NCBI RefSeq assembly: GCF_010104355.1
Contig: NZ_CP044972.1
Coordinates: 62,001 to 126,000 of the forward strand
DNA: 64,000 bases
Direction: 5' to 3'
Origin: Hydrogenophaga sp. PBL-H3
Lineage (GTDB): Bacteria > Pseudomonadota > Gammaproteobacteria > Burkholderiales > Burkholderiaceae_C
Under the pieces are notes generated by a model. It saw nothing but the letters and a program-made list of their open reading frames with translations, ran no database searches and was not told the origin of the DNA. A program made the translations under genes and the position numbers. Shown piece by piece: positions 43,943 to 53,039 of the stretch. The number at the start of each line of letters is the position of its first letter. Position 1 is the first letter of the stretch.

Positions 43943-43956
43943 TTGATGCAGGTCAA
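43943..43956 (+). promoter_or_regulatory. FNR/ANR-like box upstream of the hemerythrin gene
   Basis: TTGAT-GCAG-GTCAA matches the consensus TTGAT-N4-ATCAA in 9 of 10 defined positions. Its centre is 69 bases upstream of the hemerythrin ATG, giving room for a class II promoter with the box at about -41.5. Confidence 0.6.
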
Positions 43957-44018
43957 TGCAAATCCGGCGCTCCTGAGCGAAGCTTGCAGCACCCGAACGA
44001 GGCCCGAGGAGACACCCC

Positions 44019-44615
44019 ATGCACCACTCTGCCCTGCGCGTGATCCGCGACGAACACGCCAGCCTGGCCGCCATGCTGCAGTCGATGCTGCAGATGATCA
44101 AACGTGGGCCTGACGTCGACGGAAAACACGCGCCCGAGCAGTACTTCGACGTGTTGCGCGCCATGCTGTTCTACATCGACGAGTTTCCCGAAAAGCTGCA
44201 CCATCCCAAGGAGTCGGATCTGCTGTTTCCGCGCATTGCGCGCGTGGCACCGCACGTGATGGCGACCATCGAGCGGCTGGAGAGCGACCACATGACCGGC
44301 GAGGTTCGGGTGCGTGAACTGGTTCACTTGCTGATGGCCTGGGAGTACCTGGGCGAGACGCGGCGCGCCGCCTTCGAGGCCGAGGCCACGCGCTATGTGC
44401 AGTTTTATCTGGACCACATGCGGCTGGAAGAAACCGTGCTCTTGCCCGAGGCCGAAAAGAGCCTGAAAGACGCCGACTGGCACGCGCTCAACGTGGCCTT
44501 TGCCACCCACCGCGATCCACTCAACGACAAGGGCGCGCGCGATCCGCAGTTCGACCGCCTGTTCACGCGGATCGTGATGCGGGCGCCGGCCCCTGTGGGT
44601 CTGGGTGAACCCTGA
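44019..44615 (+). CDS. Hemerythrin-domain protein
   Basis: 198 residues; a four-helix di-iron protein. Candidate ligands are His13, His61/His62, Glu65, His91, His133 and Glu137 (RDEHASL, HHPKESDLLFP, SDHMTGE, LDHMRLEETVLLP). Such proteins bind O2 or NO and may repair iron centres. GAGGAG lies upstream of the ATG. The FNR-like box ahead fits low-oxygen control. The last 53 bases overlap the convergent aminotransferase gene. Confidence 0.9.
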   Translation: MHHSALRVIRDEHASLAAMLQSMLQMIKRGPDVDGKHAPEQYFDVLRAMLFYIDEFPEKLHHPKESDLLFPRIARVAPHVMATIERLESDHMTGEVRVRELVHLLMAWEYLGETRRAAFEAEATRYVQFYLDHMRLEETVLLPEAEKSLKDADWHALNVAFATHRDPLNDKGARDPQFDRLFTRIVMRAPAPVGLGEP

Positions 44616-45963
44616 GCGCGTCCAGCAATTCGTCAAACACCGCGAGCAGCCGCGCCACGTCGTCTTGCGTGGTGGCCGGTGACACCAGCATCATGCTGTG
44701 AAAGGGTGTGAGCAGCACCCCCCGGTTGAGCATGAAGAGGTGGGTGAGCGCCTCCAGATCGCTTTGCGCGTGGTCGCGCACGTCTTGCGCGTTGCGCGGG
44801 GTGTGCGGCATGAACTGCAGCTCCATGCGAGCACCCAGGCGGGTCACGGTCCAGGGCCGGCCGGCGGTGCTGATGCGCTCGCGCAAACCGCGCTCCAGCA
44901 CTGAGGCCAGGTCCAGCATGTGGACGTAGTTGGTGGCGGTGTGCAGGTGTTCCAGCGACGCCTGCAGCGCGGCCAGCGTGAGCGCGTTGCCGGCCAGCGT
45001 GGTGCCGATGCCGCTGTGGCCTTCGGGTGCGGCGTTCTTGGCCACCACCATGCGATCGGCCACAGCCTGCGTGAAGCCGTACACCGCGCACGGCAATCCG
45101 CCGGCCACCGCCTTGCCGACCACCATGAAGTCCGGCTCCAGCCCGTGGGCTCGCGCGTAGCCACCGAGCGCGGTGGAGATGGTGTGGGTCTCGTCGCACA
45201 CGAAGAGCGCGCCGTGGGTGCGGCAGAGCGCGCGGGCCTGTTCCCAGTAGCCGGGCGCGGGTGGCACGAGGCCGAAGTTGGTGAGCGCGGGTTCGGCCAG
45301 CAGGCAGGCCACGTCGCCTTGTTTCAGCGCAGCCTCCAGCGCGTGCAGATCGTTGAACGGCACCACGCGGGTGAACGCTGCGTGGTTGTGCACCTGGCCC
45401 AGCATCGAAGCGCGTGGCAGCGTGGCGCCGCTGGCCGGGTCCATGTCCACCAGCGTGTCGTCCACCGCGCCGTGGTAACAACCGTCGAACACCAGCAACC
45501 GGGCGCGGCCGGTGATGGCGCGTGCCCAGCGCAGCACGAAGCGGTTGGCGTCGCTGGCCGACAAGGCCATCTGCCACATGGGCAGGCCGAAGGTGGCCGA
45601 AAGCGCTTCACCCACGGCCACCGCGTTGGTGGCGGGCAGCATGCAGGTGAGGCCGCGGGCGGCCTGCCCGGCGATGGCCTGGGCCAGAGGCGCCGGGCTG
45701 TGGCCGAACATGGCGCCGGTGTCGCCCAGGCAGAAGTCGGCGTAGCGCACGCCGTCGGCGCAGGTAAGGGTGGCACCTTGCGCCTGCGCCACGAACAGCG
45801 TGGCGGGGCTGGGCCAGTCGCGCATCCAGTGCAGCGGCACGCCAAACAGGTAGTGCTGCTGCGCGTAGCGCGCCAGCGCCATGGATTGCGGGTGGCTCTG
45901 GATGAAGCGTTCGCGCTCGGTGTGCTGGAGGGTGCGCAGGGTGTCGGGGGCCAGGTCGTTCAT
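44563..45963 (-). CDS. Class III PLP-dependent aminotransferase
   Basis: 466 residues. The PLP site shows Asp257 (CDETH) and Lys284 (VVGKAVAGG), and GCYHGAVDDT near 161 matches the glutamate-1-semialdehyde-aminotransferase-like subgroup. The first 50 residues are an extra N-terminal segment. The substrate is not readable, and neighbours (hemerythrin, MFS carrier) do not point to one. The ATG at 45963 is chosen over a poorly conserved longer start. Its 3' end runs 53 bases into the hemerythrin gene on the other strand. Confidence 0.88.
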   Translation of the reverse strand: MNDLAPDTLRTLQHTERERFIQSHPQSMALARYAQQHYLFGVPLHWMRDWPSPATLFVAQAQGATLTCADGVRYADFCLGDTGAMFGHSPAPLAQAIAGQAARGLTCMLPATNAVAVGEALSATFGLPMWQMALSASDANRFVLRWARAITGRARLLVFDGCYHGAVDDTLVDMDPASGATLPRASMLGQVHNHAAFTRVVPFNDLHALEAALKQGDVACLLAEPALTNFGLVPPAPGYWEQARALCRTHGALFVCDETHTISTALGGYARAHGLEPDFMVVGKAVAGGLPCAVYGFTQAVADRMVVAKNAAPEGHSGIGTTLAGNALTLAALQASLEHLHTATNYVHMLDLASVLERGLRERISTAGRPWTVTRLGARMELQFMPHTPRNAQDVRDHAQSDLEALTHLFMLNRGVLLTPFHSMMLVSPATTQDDVARLLAVFDELLDALRVHPDPQGPAPASRSA

Positions 45964-46058
45964 GGCGATCAGCTTAAGCTGGGCGCGGTGTTCGTTGTCG
46001 CGCACAGCGCAGTGGTGGGCTCGGTTCTCCCCGAATTGGCACCGACAATGGCGCGGCC

Positions 46059-47270
46059 ATGAACCCACCCGCCCCTGTGCCCGACCACACGCCGTACATC
46101 CGCCTGGCGCTCGCCTTGTCGCTTGGTGCGGCCGTGTCGCTGGGCATCACGCGTTTCGCCTACGGCCTGTTGCTGCCGCCCATGCGCGAAGACCTGGGCT
46201 GGAGCTACACGCTGGCCGGCGCCATGAACACCTTCAACGCGTTGGGCTACCTCGTCGGCGCGCTGGCCACGCCCTGGCTCATGCGGCGGTTTTCGCCCAC
46301 CGGTCTGTTGATCGCCGGCTCACTGGGCGCCTCGCTGTTCATGGGCCTGAGCGGCTTCTTCACGGCGGCCGCGCCCTTGCTGGCGCAGCGCCTGCTGGCC
46401 GGGGTGGCCAGCGCGCTGGTGTTCATCGCGGGGGGCTTGCTGGCAGCACGCCTGGGTGCGCGCCAGCCGCAGCGCAGCGGCTTTCTGCTCGGCATCTACT
46501 ACGGCGGCACGGGCCTGGGCATCGTGATCTCGGCGCTGGGGGTGCCGCCGGTTTTGGCCGCCGCTGCGCAGCAGCCGCACGGCTGGGCCTGGGCCTGGTG
46601 GGCACTCGCGGCGGTGTGCCTCCTGGCCACCGCGCTGATGGCCTGGCCCGCGCGTGTGCTGGGCAACCAGCCTGCCCCGGCGGCCAGCGCGACGGCTGGG
46701 TCTGCCCGCGTGTTTCGGGTGCGCGACTTTGCGTTTGCGCTTGCCGGGTACGCCGGCTTCGGCGTGGGCTACATCGGCTACATGACGTTTGTGATCGCAC
46801 TGCTGCGCGAGCAGGGCAGCTCGTCCGCCGCCATCACCACCTTCTACGCCCTGCTCGGCCTGGCGGTGATCGCCTCGTCGCGCATCTGGGCCGGGTTGCT
46901 GGACCGCCACCGCAACGGCCAGGCGCTGGCGCGCTTGAACGCCTTGCTGGGGCTGGCGGCCATCGTGCCGGCGCTCACCAGCTACCCGCCGCTGGTGATC
47001 GCTTCGGGCCTGCTGTTTGGCGGGGTGTTCCTCTCGGTGGTGGCCTCCACCACGGCGCTGGTGCGGCACAACCTGCCACCGGCCCAGTGGGCTGCCGGCA
47101 TCAGCGCGTTCACCATCGTGTTCGCGGCCGGGCAGATCGTGGGCCCCACGGTGGTGGGCCTCATTGCCGACGGATCGAGCGGTGCGCAGGGGCTGCGCGA
47201 GGGACTGGTGTTTTCTGCCGTGGCGCTGTGGATCGGTGCCGCCCTGGCCTTGCGCCAGCGCTCACTCTGA
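46059..47270 (+). CDS. MFS transporter (YbfB/YjiJ family)
   Basis: 403 residues with twelve predicted helices. The first segment GAAVSLGITRFAYGLLLPPMREDLGWSY is the signature of the YbfB/YjiJ family. Substrate unknown; the divergent class III aminotransferase 95 bases upstream may act on what this carrier moves (inference). The ATG at 46059 fits the family start. Confidence 0.88.
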   Translation: MNPPAPVPDHTPYIRLALALSLGAAVSLGITRFAYGLLLPPMREDLGWSYTLAGAMNTFNALGYLVGALATPWLMRRFSPTGLLIAGSLGASLFMGLSGFFTAAAPLLAQRLLAGVASALVFIAGGLLAARLGARQPQRSGFLLGIYYGGTGLGIVISALGVPPVLAAAAQQPHGWAWAWWALAAVCLLATALMAWPARVLGNQPAPAASATAGSARVFRVRDFAFALAGYAGFGVGYIGYMTFVIALLREQGSSSAAITTFYALLGLAVIASSRIWAGLLDRHRNGQALARLNALLGLAAIVPALTSYPPLVIASGLLFGGVFLSVVASTTALVRHNLPPAQWAAGISAFTIVFAAGQIVGPTVVGLIADGSSGAQGLREGLVFSAVALWIGAALALRQRSL

Positions 47271-47290
47271 TCCGCCGCGCGCTCGGCACA

Positions 47291-48604
47291 ATGCCCGCCA
47301 TGCGTCGATGTTTCTTCTGGGTGGGCTGTGGCCTTGCGCTGGCCATGGTGCTGTTGCTGCTGGCCGCGTTCGCGCTGGGCCAGTGGACCGGCAGCGACGG
47401 CTTTCGCCAGCGCGTGGAGCGCGAAGCCACGGCCGCGCTCGGGGTGCCTGTGACGCTGTCGCGCGTGACGGTGGATGTGTTTCCCCTGCCCGCCTTGGCG
47501 CTGGAAGGCCTGAACATTCAAGCCAGGCCCGCCCTCACGCTGCAGCGCGTGGAAGCGCGGCCGGTGTGGTGGACGCTGCTGCAAGGCCGACTGGCGGTGG
47601 CCACGCTCATCGTTCGCCAGGCGGTGTTGCCGCAGACCACCATCGTGTTGTTGGCCGCGCGTGTGCAGGACCCTGCCGGGAAGCCCGCCGCACCCGCGCC
47701 CGATGGCGAAGCCGCAGACCTGAGCTGGCTGCCGCGCCGCGTGGTGCTGGACGATGTGACCTGGATCGGCGCGCAGGGCCGCAGCAGCACCGTGCAGGCC
47801 GAGCTGGCGCTGGACGACGACGGTTGGCCGGCTGACGCCACCGTGGCGGTGACGCTTGGCGCGCTGCAGGGCACCCAGGCGGTGCTGCGGCGCGAAGACG
47901 AACGGCAGACGGCCTGGACCCTGAAGGTGGACGTGGGCGGCGGCACGGTGCAGGGTCCGCTGAAAGTGACACGGCCCGAGGCCTCGGCCAAGGCGCGCGA
48001 CCTGGTGTTTGAAGGCACGCTGGAAACGCAGGGTGTGGAGGTGTCGGCCCTCACGGCGCCCAGCCGCACGCTCACCGGGCGGCTGGACGCCAGCACCACG
48101 CTCGCGGCGCGCATCAACCCGAAGACGGGCGGCGCGTCGTTGGCGGACGCGATGCGCACGCAGACGCGCTTCACGGTGAACAACGCGGTGTTGCACGGCG
48201 TGGACCTGGCCAAGGCGGTGGCCACGGTGGGTTTGTCGCGCGGCGGCAGCACCGAGCTGGACACACTGGCCGGCCAGGTGCGCACACGCGGGCAGCTGGT
48301 GGAGCTCACCAACCTGGTGGCCAGCTCGGGTGTGCTGGCGGCCACGGGCGAGGTGACGGTGGCACCCAGCAAGGCCTTGTCGGGCCGTGTGCGGGTGGAC
48401 GTGACGCGCGGCGCGGGCGGCGACGTGGTGGGCGTGCCGCTGGTGGTGGGTGGCACGGTGGACGACCCCTCGGTGAGCTTGAGCCGCTCGGCCCTGCTGG
48501 GCGCGGCCATCGGCACCGCGCTCATGCCCGGCGTGGGCACGGGCGCGGGCGCCAATCTGGGGGACCGCGTGGGCGAAGGCCTCAAGGACCTGTTCGGCAA
48601 GTGA
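47291..48604 (+). CDS. AsmA-like envelope protein
   Basis: 437 residues: one N-terminal membrane helix (about 8-30, WVGCGLALAMVLLLLAAFALG) followed by an all-beta periplasmic region. The start of the mature part, VEREATAALGVPVTLSRVTVDVFPLPALALEGL, resembles AsmA-type domains, and the end has GVPLVVGGTVDDPSVSLSRSALLGAAIGTAL. It is smaller than the AsmA-like protein at 24926. It starts 20 bases after the MFS gene and may be co-transcribed with it. A second ATG at 47300 is possible. Confidence 0.78.
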   Translation: MPAMRRCFFWVGCGLALAMVLLLLAAFALGQWTGSDGFRQRVEREATAALGVPVTLSRVTVDVFPLPALALEGLNIQARPALTLQRVEARPVWWTLLQGRLAVATLIVRQAVLPQTTIVLLAARVQDPAGKPAAPAPDGEAADLSWLPRRVVLDDVTWIGAQGRSSTVQAELALDDDGWPADATVAVTLGALQGTQAVLRREDERQTAWTLKVDVGGGTVQGPLKVTRPEASAKARDLVFEGTLETQGVEVSALTAPSRTLTGRLDASTTLAARINPKTGGASLADAMRTQTRFTVNNAVLHGVDLAKAVATVGLSRGGSTELDTLAGQVRTRGQLVELTNLVASSGVLAATGEVTVAPSKALSGRVRVDVTRGAGGDVVGVPLVVGGTVDDPSVSLSRSALLGAAIGTALMPGVGTGAGANLGDRVGEGLKDLFGK

Positions 48605-48699
48605 CTGGACGCGGGTCACCGGGTTGAATTGGACCCACGCCCCCAGCCCCTCGGGGGTATCTTCTGGCTCCACTTCGCCCACCCCACCGAGGACCAACC

Positions 48700-49629
48700 A
48701 TGGCCATGGGTCAGTTCGCTTACGCCAGCAACAGCAACCGTTTCCTGGGCTGCGCGCCGCTGGCCGACCAGCCGTTTGCCGTGGCCGGCGTGCCGTTTGA
48801 CGGCGTGGTGACCAACCGCCCGGGCGCGCGCTTCGGCCCACAGGCGATCCGCGCCGCCAGCCTGATGCTGTGCGACGGCATCCACCCCGTGTTCAATGTG
48901 TCGCCGCTGGCGCAGCTGGGCGACGCGCTCGACATGCGCTTGCCCAACGCCTCGCCGCTGCCCGAGGTGCGACAGCACATCGAGGCGCAGGCCACGGCGC
49001 TGATGGCGAAACACCACTGCGTGTTCCTCGGTGGCGACCACTCGGTGACGCTGTCGCTCTTGCGGGCCGCGAAAGCACGGCACGGCGGTGAGCCGCTGGC
49101 GCTGGTGCATTTCGACGCGCACTGCGACACCTGGAGCGACCACTTTGGCGAGCCCTCGGGCCACGGCACCTGGACCTATGAAGCCCTGCAGGAAGGTCTG
49201 GTGAGCGCGGCCCACACGGTGCAGATCGGCATCCGCTCCAGCGGCGAACGCGCAGCGCGCGAGTATGTGGCCGATCAGGGCGGGCAGATCTTCACCGCGC
49301 GCGCCCTGCGCGGGCTGGACGGCGCGGGGCTGCAGCCCACCATCGACGCGATCCGTGCGCGCATCGGCCAGCGGCCGGTCTACCTCACGCTGGACATCGA
49401 CTGCCTGGACCCGGCCTTCGCCCCCGGCACCGGCACGCCCGAGCCCGGCGGCATGACGAGTTCGCAGGTGCTGACGCTGCTCGAAGATCTGGCCGACCTG
49501 AACTGGGTGGGCATGGACTGTGTGGAGGTGGCCCCGGCCTACGACCACGCCGAACTCACCAGCAACGCGGCGGCCACCTTCGTGTGGACCTACCTGAGCG
49601 GACAAGTGGCCAAGCGCAAAGGCCTCTGA
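48700..49629 (+). CDS. speB: Agmatinase (ureohydrolase family)
   Basis: Hydrolyses agmatine to putrescine and urea. The 309-residue protein has all Mn ligands: GGDHSVT near 112, HFDAHCDT near 135 and DIDCLDP near 231. Agmatinase is preferred to arginase or guanidinobutyrase because a putrescine oxidase gene follows after one base, but the substrate cannot be fixed from sequence alone. It opens the polyamine half of the window. Confidence 0.88.
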   Translation: MAMGQFAYASNSNRFLGCAPLADQPFAVAGVPFDGVVTNRPGARFGPQAIRAASLMLCDGIHPVFNVSPLAQLGDALDMRLPNASPLPEVRQHIEAQATALMAKHHCVFLGGDHSVTLSLLRAAKARHGGEPLALVHFDAHCDTWSDHFGEPSGHGTWTYEALQEGLVSAAHTVQIGIRSSGERAAREYVADQGGQIFTARALRGLDGAGLQPTIDAIRARIGQRPVYLTLDIDCLDPAFAPGTGTPEPGGMTSSQVLTLLEDLADLNWVGMDCVEVAPAYDHAELTSNAAATFVWTYLSGQVAKRKGL

Positions 49630-49630
49630 C

Positions 49631-50935
49631 GTGGCCTCGCTCGTTGGCTCCGACACCCAGCTCAACCAGACGAGCTACTACGAAGCCAGCGTGCAGCGGC
49701 CCGAGGCGTTGCCGCCGCTGCAGGAGGCGTTGCAGGCCGACGTGGTGGTGGTGGGTGCGGGCTTCAGCGGGCTGAGCGCGGCGCTGGAGTTGGCGCAACG
49801 CGGCTTGGGTGTGGTGGTGCTGGAGGCCGACCGCATCGGCAGTGGCGCGAGCGGGCGCAACGGTGGCCAGGCCATCGTGGGTTTTGCCAGCGGTCAGGGG
49901 CCGTTTGAAGAACAGCTGGGCGCCGCCGATGCGCAACGCGCGTGGGACATGTCGCTGGAGGCCATCGACCTGATCGATGCGCGCATCGCGCAACACAGCA
50001 TCGAATGCGACCGGGTGCATGGCTATGTGTACGTGGCCGACTCGGCACGCAAGCAGCGTGCCTTGCGCGAGGAGATGGAAGACCTGCGGCAACGCGGCAT
50101 CGAGGTGGACTGGGCCGAGGGCGCTGATGTGCCGCGCCTGATCAACAGCCCGCGCTATGTGGCCGCCGCGCGCGAACAGCGCTCTGGTCACCTGCATCCG
50201 CTGAAGTACGCGCTGGGCCTGGCGCGCGCTGCGCAGGCCGCGGGCGTGCGCATCTTTGAACACTCACCCGTGACCGGTCTGCAGCGCGGTGCCACGCTGG
50301 TGGCGAGCACCGCACAGGGCCAGGTGACGGCGCGGTTTGCGGTGCTCGCCGGCAACTGCATGCTGCCCGAACACGGCCCCAGAGTGGCGCCCGAGATCGC
50401 GCCGCGCATCATGCCGGTGGGCACCTACATCGTGGGCACCGCCCCGCTGGACCCCGGGCTCTGCGCGCGCCTGATCCCGCGCAACGCCGCGGTGTGCGAC
50501 AACAACTTCGTGCTCGACTACTTCCGCTTCAGCGCCGATCACCGCATGCTGTTTGGCGGGCGCGTGAGCTACACCACGCGCACGCCGGCCAGGCTCTCCG
50601 CCTTGATGGCCAGGCGCATGGGCGAGGTGTTTCCGGCGCTGGCGCAGACGCCGATCGACTTTGTGTGGGGCGGCTTTGTCGACATCAGCATGAACCGCGC
50701 ACCCGACTTCGGGCGGCTGGGCGACAACGTCTACTACCTGCAGGGCTTCAGCGGCCACGGCGTGGCGCTCACCGGGCTGGCGGGTCAGCTGGTGGCCGAC
50801 GCGGTGGCCGGGCAGGCCGGGCGCTTCGATGTGTTCGCGCGGCTGCGGCACCACCGGTTCCCCGGCGGGCCGCTGCTGCGCACGCCCAGCCTGGCGCTGG
50901 GCATGCTGTGGCACCGCTGGCGCGACGTGCTCTGA
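49631..50935 (+). CDS. puuB: FAD-dependent oxidoreductase, gamma-glutamylputrescine oxidase-like
   Basis: 434 residues, DAO fold. The N-terminal Rossmann motif is VVVVGAGFSGLSAALEL at 38-54, followed by GSGASGRNGGQ and, near the C-terminus, YYLQGFSGHGVALTG. This is the PuuB/ordL type. With PuuA it would oxidise gamma-glutamylputrescine to the aldehyde, releasing NH3 and H2O2. It starts with GTG 1 base after the agmatinase stop, so the two are one transcript. Confidence 0.85.
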   Translation: MASLVGSDTQLNQTSYYEASVQRPEALPPLQEALQADVVVVGAGFSGLSAALELAQRGLGVVVLEADRIGSGASGRNGGQAIVGFASGQGPFEEQLGAADAQRAWDMSLEAIDLIDARIAQHSIECDRVHGYVYVADSARKQRALREEMEDLRQRGIEVDWAEGADVPRLINSPRYVAAAREQRSGHLHPLKYALGLARAAQAAGVRIFEHSPVTGLQRGATLVASTAQGQVTARFAVLAGNCMLPEHGPRVAPEIAPRIMPVGTYIVGTAPLDPGLCARLIPRNAAVCDNNFVLDYFRFSADHRMLFGGRVSYTTRTPARLSALMARRMGEVFPALAQTPIDFVWGGFVDISMNRAPDFGRLGDNVYYLQGFSGHGVALTGLAGQLVADAVAGQAGRFDVFARLRHHRFPGGPLLRTPSLALGMLWHRWRDVL

Positions 50936-50936
50936 A

Positions 50937-51434
50937 CTAGGGGCGCTCCAGCGCCAGGTCCCACGCCACCAGGTGGGCGGCTTTGTCGCCCGGGCATGGG
51001 CCGAACACGTCCCGGGGTGGGATGGTCAGTCGGCCCTTCTTGAACTTCATCTTGACGAGAACCTCGGCGTGGGGCGTGCCTCGCACGAGCAAGGTGTGCG
51101 AAAAATACGCGCACTTGTCGTCCGCGAACACGATGGATGTTTCCACCTCGACACGCTGGAACAGGCCGATGGGTCGGGCGAACCGGATCAGCTGCGAGGC
51201 GTTGACGAAGCCCAGGCCGGCGCGAAGCACGGGCCCGATGCAACCTGTGCGCACCAGGAAGTCGAGCTGTGCCGCTTCGGCCAGCTGCAGGTAGCGATCG
51301 CTCTTGAGCACGCGGATGCCCACGTCGAAGGGCGTGACCCGAAAGCGCGAGGTGACCCGCGATGGAGGGGGTTGCTCTTTGGGGGCGAACAAGGCCTGGA
51401 CGAGCGTGGTCAGGTTGCGTGCGAGGCCGATCAT
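50937..51434 (-). CDS. Thioesterase-like hotdog-fold protein
   Basis: 165 residues in the 4HBT_2/acyl-CoA thioesterase-like family. Features are RVTPFDVGIRVLKSDRYLQ near 32 (where the catalytic Asp lies in relatives), a long hydrophobic helix, and YFSHTLLVRG. Substrate unknown. It is convergent with the PuuB-like gene, one base apart. Confidence 0.78.
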   Translation of the reverse strand: MIGLARNLTTLVQALFAPKEQPPPSRVTSRFRVTPFDVGIRVLKSDRYLQLAEAAQLDFLVRTGCIGPVLRAGLGFVNASQLIRFARPIGLFQRVEVETSIVFADDKCAYFSHTLLVRGTPHAEVLVKMKFKKGRLTIPPRDVFGPCPGDKAAHLVAWDLALERP

Positions 51435-51481
51435 GCAAGGTACTGTAGACGCTGCGCACCAGGCCGGCCGCAGCGACTGCC

Positions 51482-52891
51482 TTACTCGCGCGGCTCGCCG
51501 CGTTCGTTGACGGTGATGCGGTTGCCGGGCGCTGATGCCGTCTGGATGCGGTGGTCGGTGCCACGGAAGTTGTAGGTCACGTCCCAGTACGCGGGTTGGG
51601 CGCCACCGGGCACGTTCTCGCAGCGTTGCACGTCCTGGCTCGTGGGTTTGCCGTCGCGACCGACCTGTGCGCCGATGGCCGCACCGGCGACCGCGCCGCC
51701 CACGGTGGCGATGTCCTTGCCCGTGCCGTTGCCGACCTGGTGGCCCAGGATGCCGCCGAGCAGCGCGCCGGCGATGGCGGCCGGCACGTTGGCGTTGGCC
51801 TGCACGGGCGGTGCCTGCGCGCTCTCGACCCAGCAGCGCTGGCCCGATGTGGCCAGCACGGCGCGCGATGAGGTGATGTCGGCCTCATACAGGCGCTCGT
51901 TGTCGCGGCGGCGGCTGTCGTAGACGGGCATGGCGTTGGGGTTGCTGCGTTCGTTGTTGGCGCGCGAGTCGTCTTCGGCTTCTCGCACCGAGACGATGCG
52001 GTCGTTCAGGCCCATGGACGCCAGCGAGGCGTAACGCCCGGGGCGCAGCACCACGCATTGGCCGCGGAAGCGGGCGTCGGCGCACACCTCCCAGTGCTCA
52101 CCGGCCACGATCACCGACGCCGCGCGGTCGTTGAAGCCGGCGCGCTGCAGGTTGGCCAGCGGTGTTTCGGTGGTGAACGTGCGGCCGGCGAATCCCTCGC
52201 GCTCGTAGAACATGATCTGTGACACCACCGGCAGCGGTGCGTAGCGGTTGTCGGCCACGCGGACATTGCGGGGCAGCACACGCACCGAGCTGATGTCGTC
52301 GTTCAGGCCCATGGATTGCAGCGAGGGATAACGTCCTGGGCGCAGAACCATGCACTGGCCGCGGTAGCGGTTTTCTTCACAGACTTCCCAGCGTTCGCCG
52401 GTGACCACGGCCGAGGAGGCGCGTTCGTTGAAGCCGGTGCGGCGCAGGTTGGGGACCTGACCGGTGGCGCTGTAGGAGAGGCCCTGGAAACCGTCGCGCT
52501 CGAAGAAGGTGAGTTGCGCAGGGGCCTGGGTCGCACCGGGCAGTGGGGCGTATCGGTCGTCGCTGATCCGCTCGCTGGCCTCGATCATGCGGGCCGAGGA
52601 GATGCCGTCTTCCAGGTCGATGTCGGACAACGCGTTGTAACGGCCTGGACGCAGCACGGTGCAGCGACCGCGGAAACCCGCCTCTTCACAGACCTCCCAG
52701 CGGTTGCCGACCACCACGATGGATGAGGCGCGGTCGTTGAAGTTGTAGCGTTGCAGGCTGGGGACCTGGGCGGTCATGCGCAACGACTCGCCCTTGAGGT
52801 TGTCGTTGGCGTAGAGGGTGGCCTGCGCCATGGCCTGGGCGCTGAAAGCCACCGAAGCGGTGGTCAGCAAGATTCCGAAAATGTGTTTCAT
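51482..52891 (-). CDS. Secreted beta/gamma-crystallin-domain protein with glycine zipper
   Basis: 469 residues. Signal peptide to about 23 (AMAQA). Three tandem two-motif units lie at about 24-105, 126-206 and 226-305, each with a (N/D)(N/D)xxS-type Ca2+ motif: NDRASS, EDGISS, NERASS, NDDISS, NDRAAS and NDRIVS. Each unit has WEVCxE and RGxCxVLRPGRY. The last two Ca2+ motifs lack one Ser/Thr. A linker follows, then a glycine-zipper membrane segment (about 374-411). Calcium binding and envelope association are expected; the role is unknown. The ATG at 52891 is selected by the signal peptide. Confidence 0.88.
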   Translation of the reverse strand: MKHIFGILLTTASVAFSAQAMAQATLYANDNLKGESLRMTAQVPSLQRYNFNDRASSIVVVGNRWEVCEEAGFRGRCTVLRPGRYNALSDIDLEDGISSARMIEASERISDDRYAPLPGATQAPAQLTFFERDGFQGLSYSATGQVPNLRRTGFNERASSAVVTGERWEVCEENRYRGQCMVLRPGRYPSLQSMGLNDDISSVRVLPRNVRVADNRYAPLPVVSQIMFYEREGFAGRTFTTETPLANLQRAGFNDRAASVIVAGEHWEVCADARFRGQCVVLRPGRYASLASMGLNDRIVSVREAEDDSRANNERSNPNAMPVYDSRRRDNERLYEADITSSRAVLATSGQRCWVESAQAPPVQANANVPAAIAGALLGGILGHQVGNGTGKDIATVGGAVAGAAIGAQVGRDGKPTSQDVQRCENVPGGAQPAYWDVTYNFRGTDHRIQTASAPGNRITVNERGEPRE

Positions 52892-53039
52892 GTCAACGTC
52901 TCCTGTGGGGGTGACGTCGAGATTGAGGGCTGACGAATCGGTGGTCTGTGCGTTGGCGCACCACGATGTGGTGCAAAACATCGCCGTGGAAGGGTCTTTA
53001 CCGGACAGATACCGCCAGTGGGATGTCCACCCGCAGCGG

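Noticed and set aside
48632..48690. Further REP-like element before the agmatinase gene
   Set aside because: It has CCCC/GGGG pairing and distant likeness to the element at 3525, but the match is too degenerate to call.
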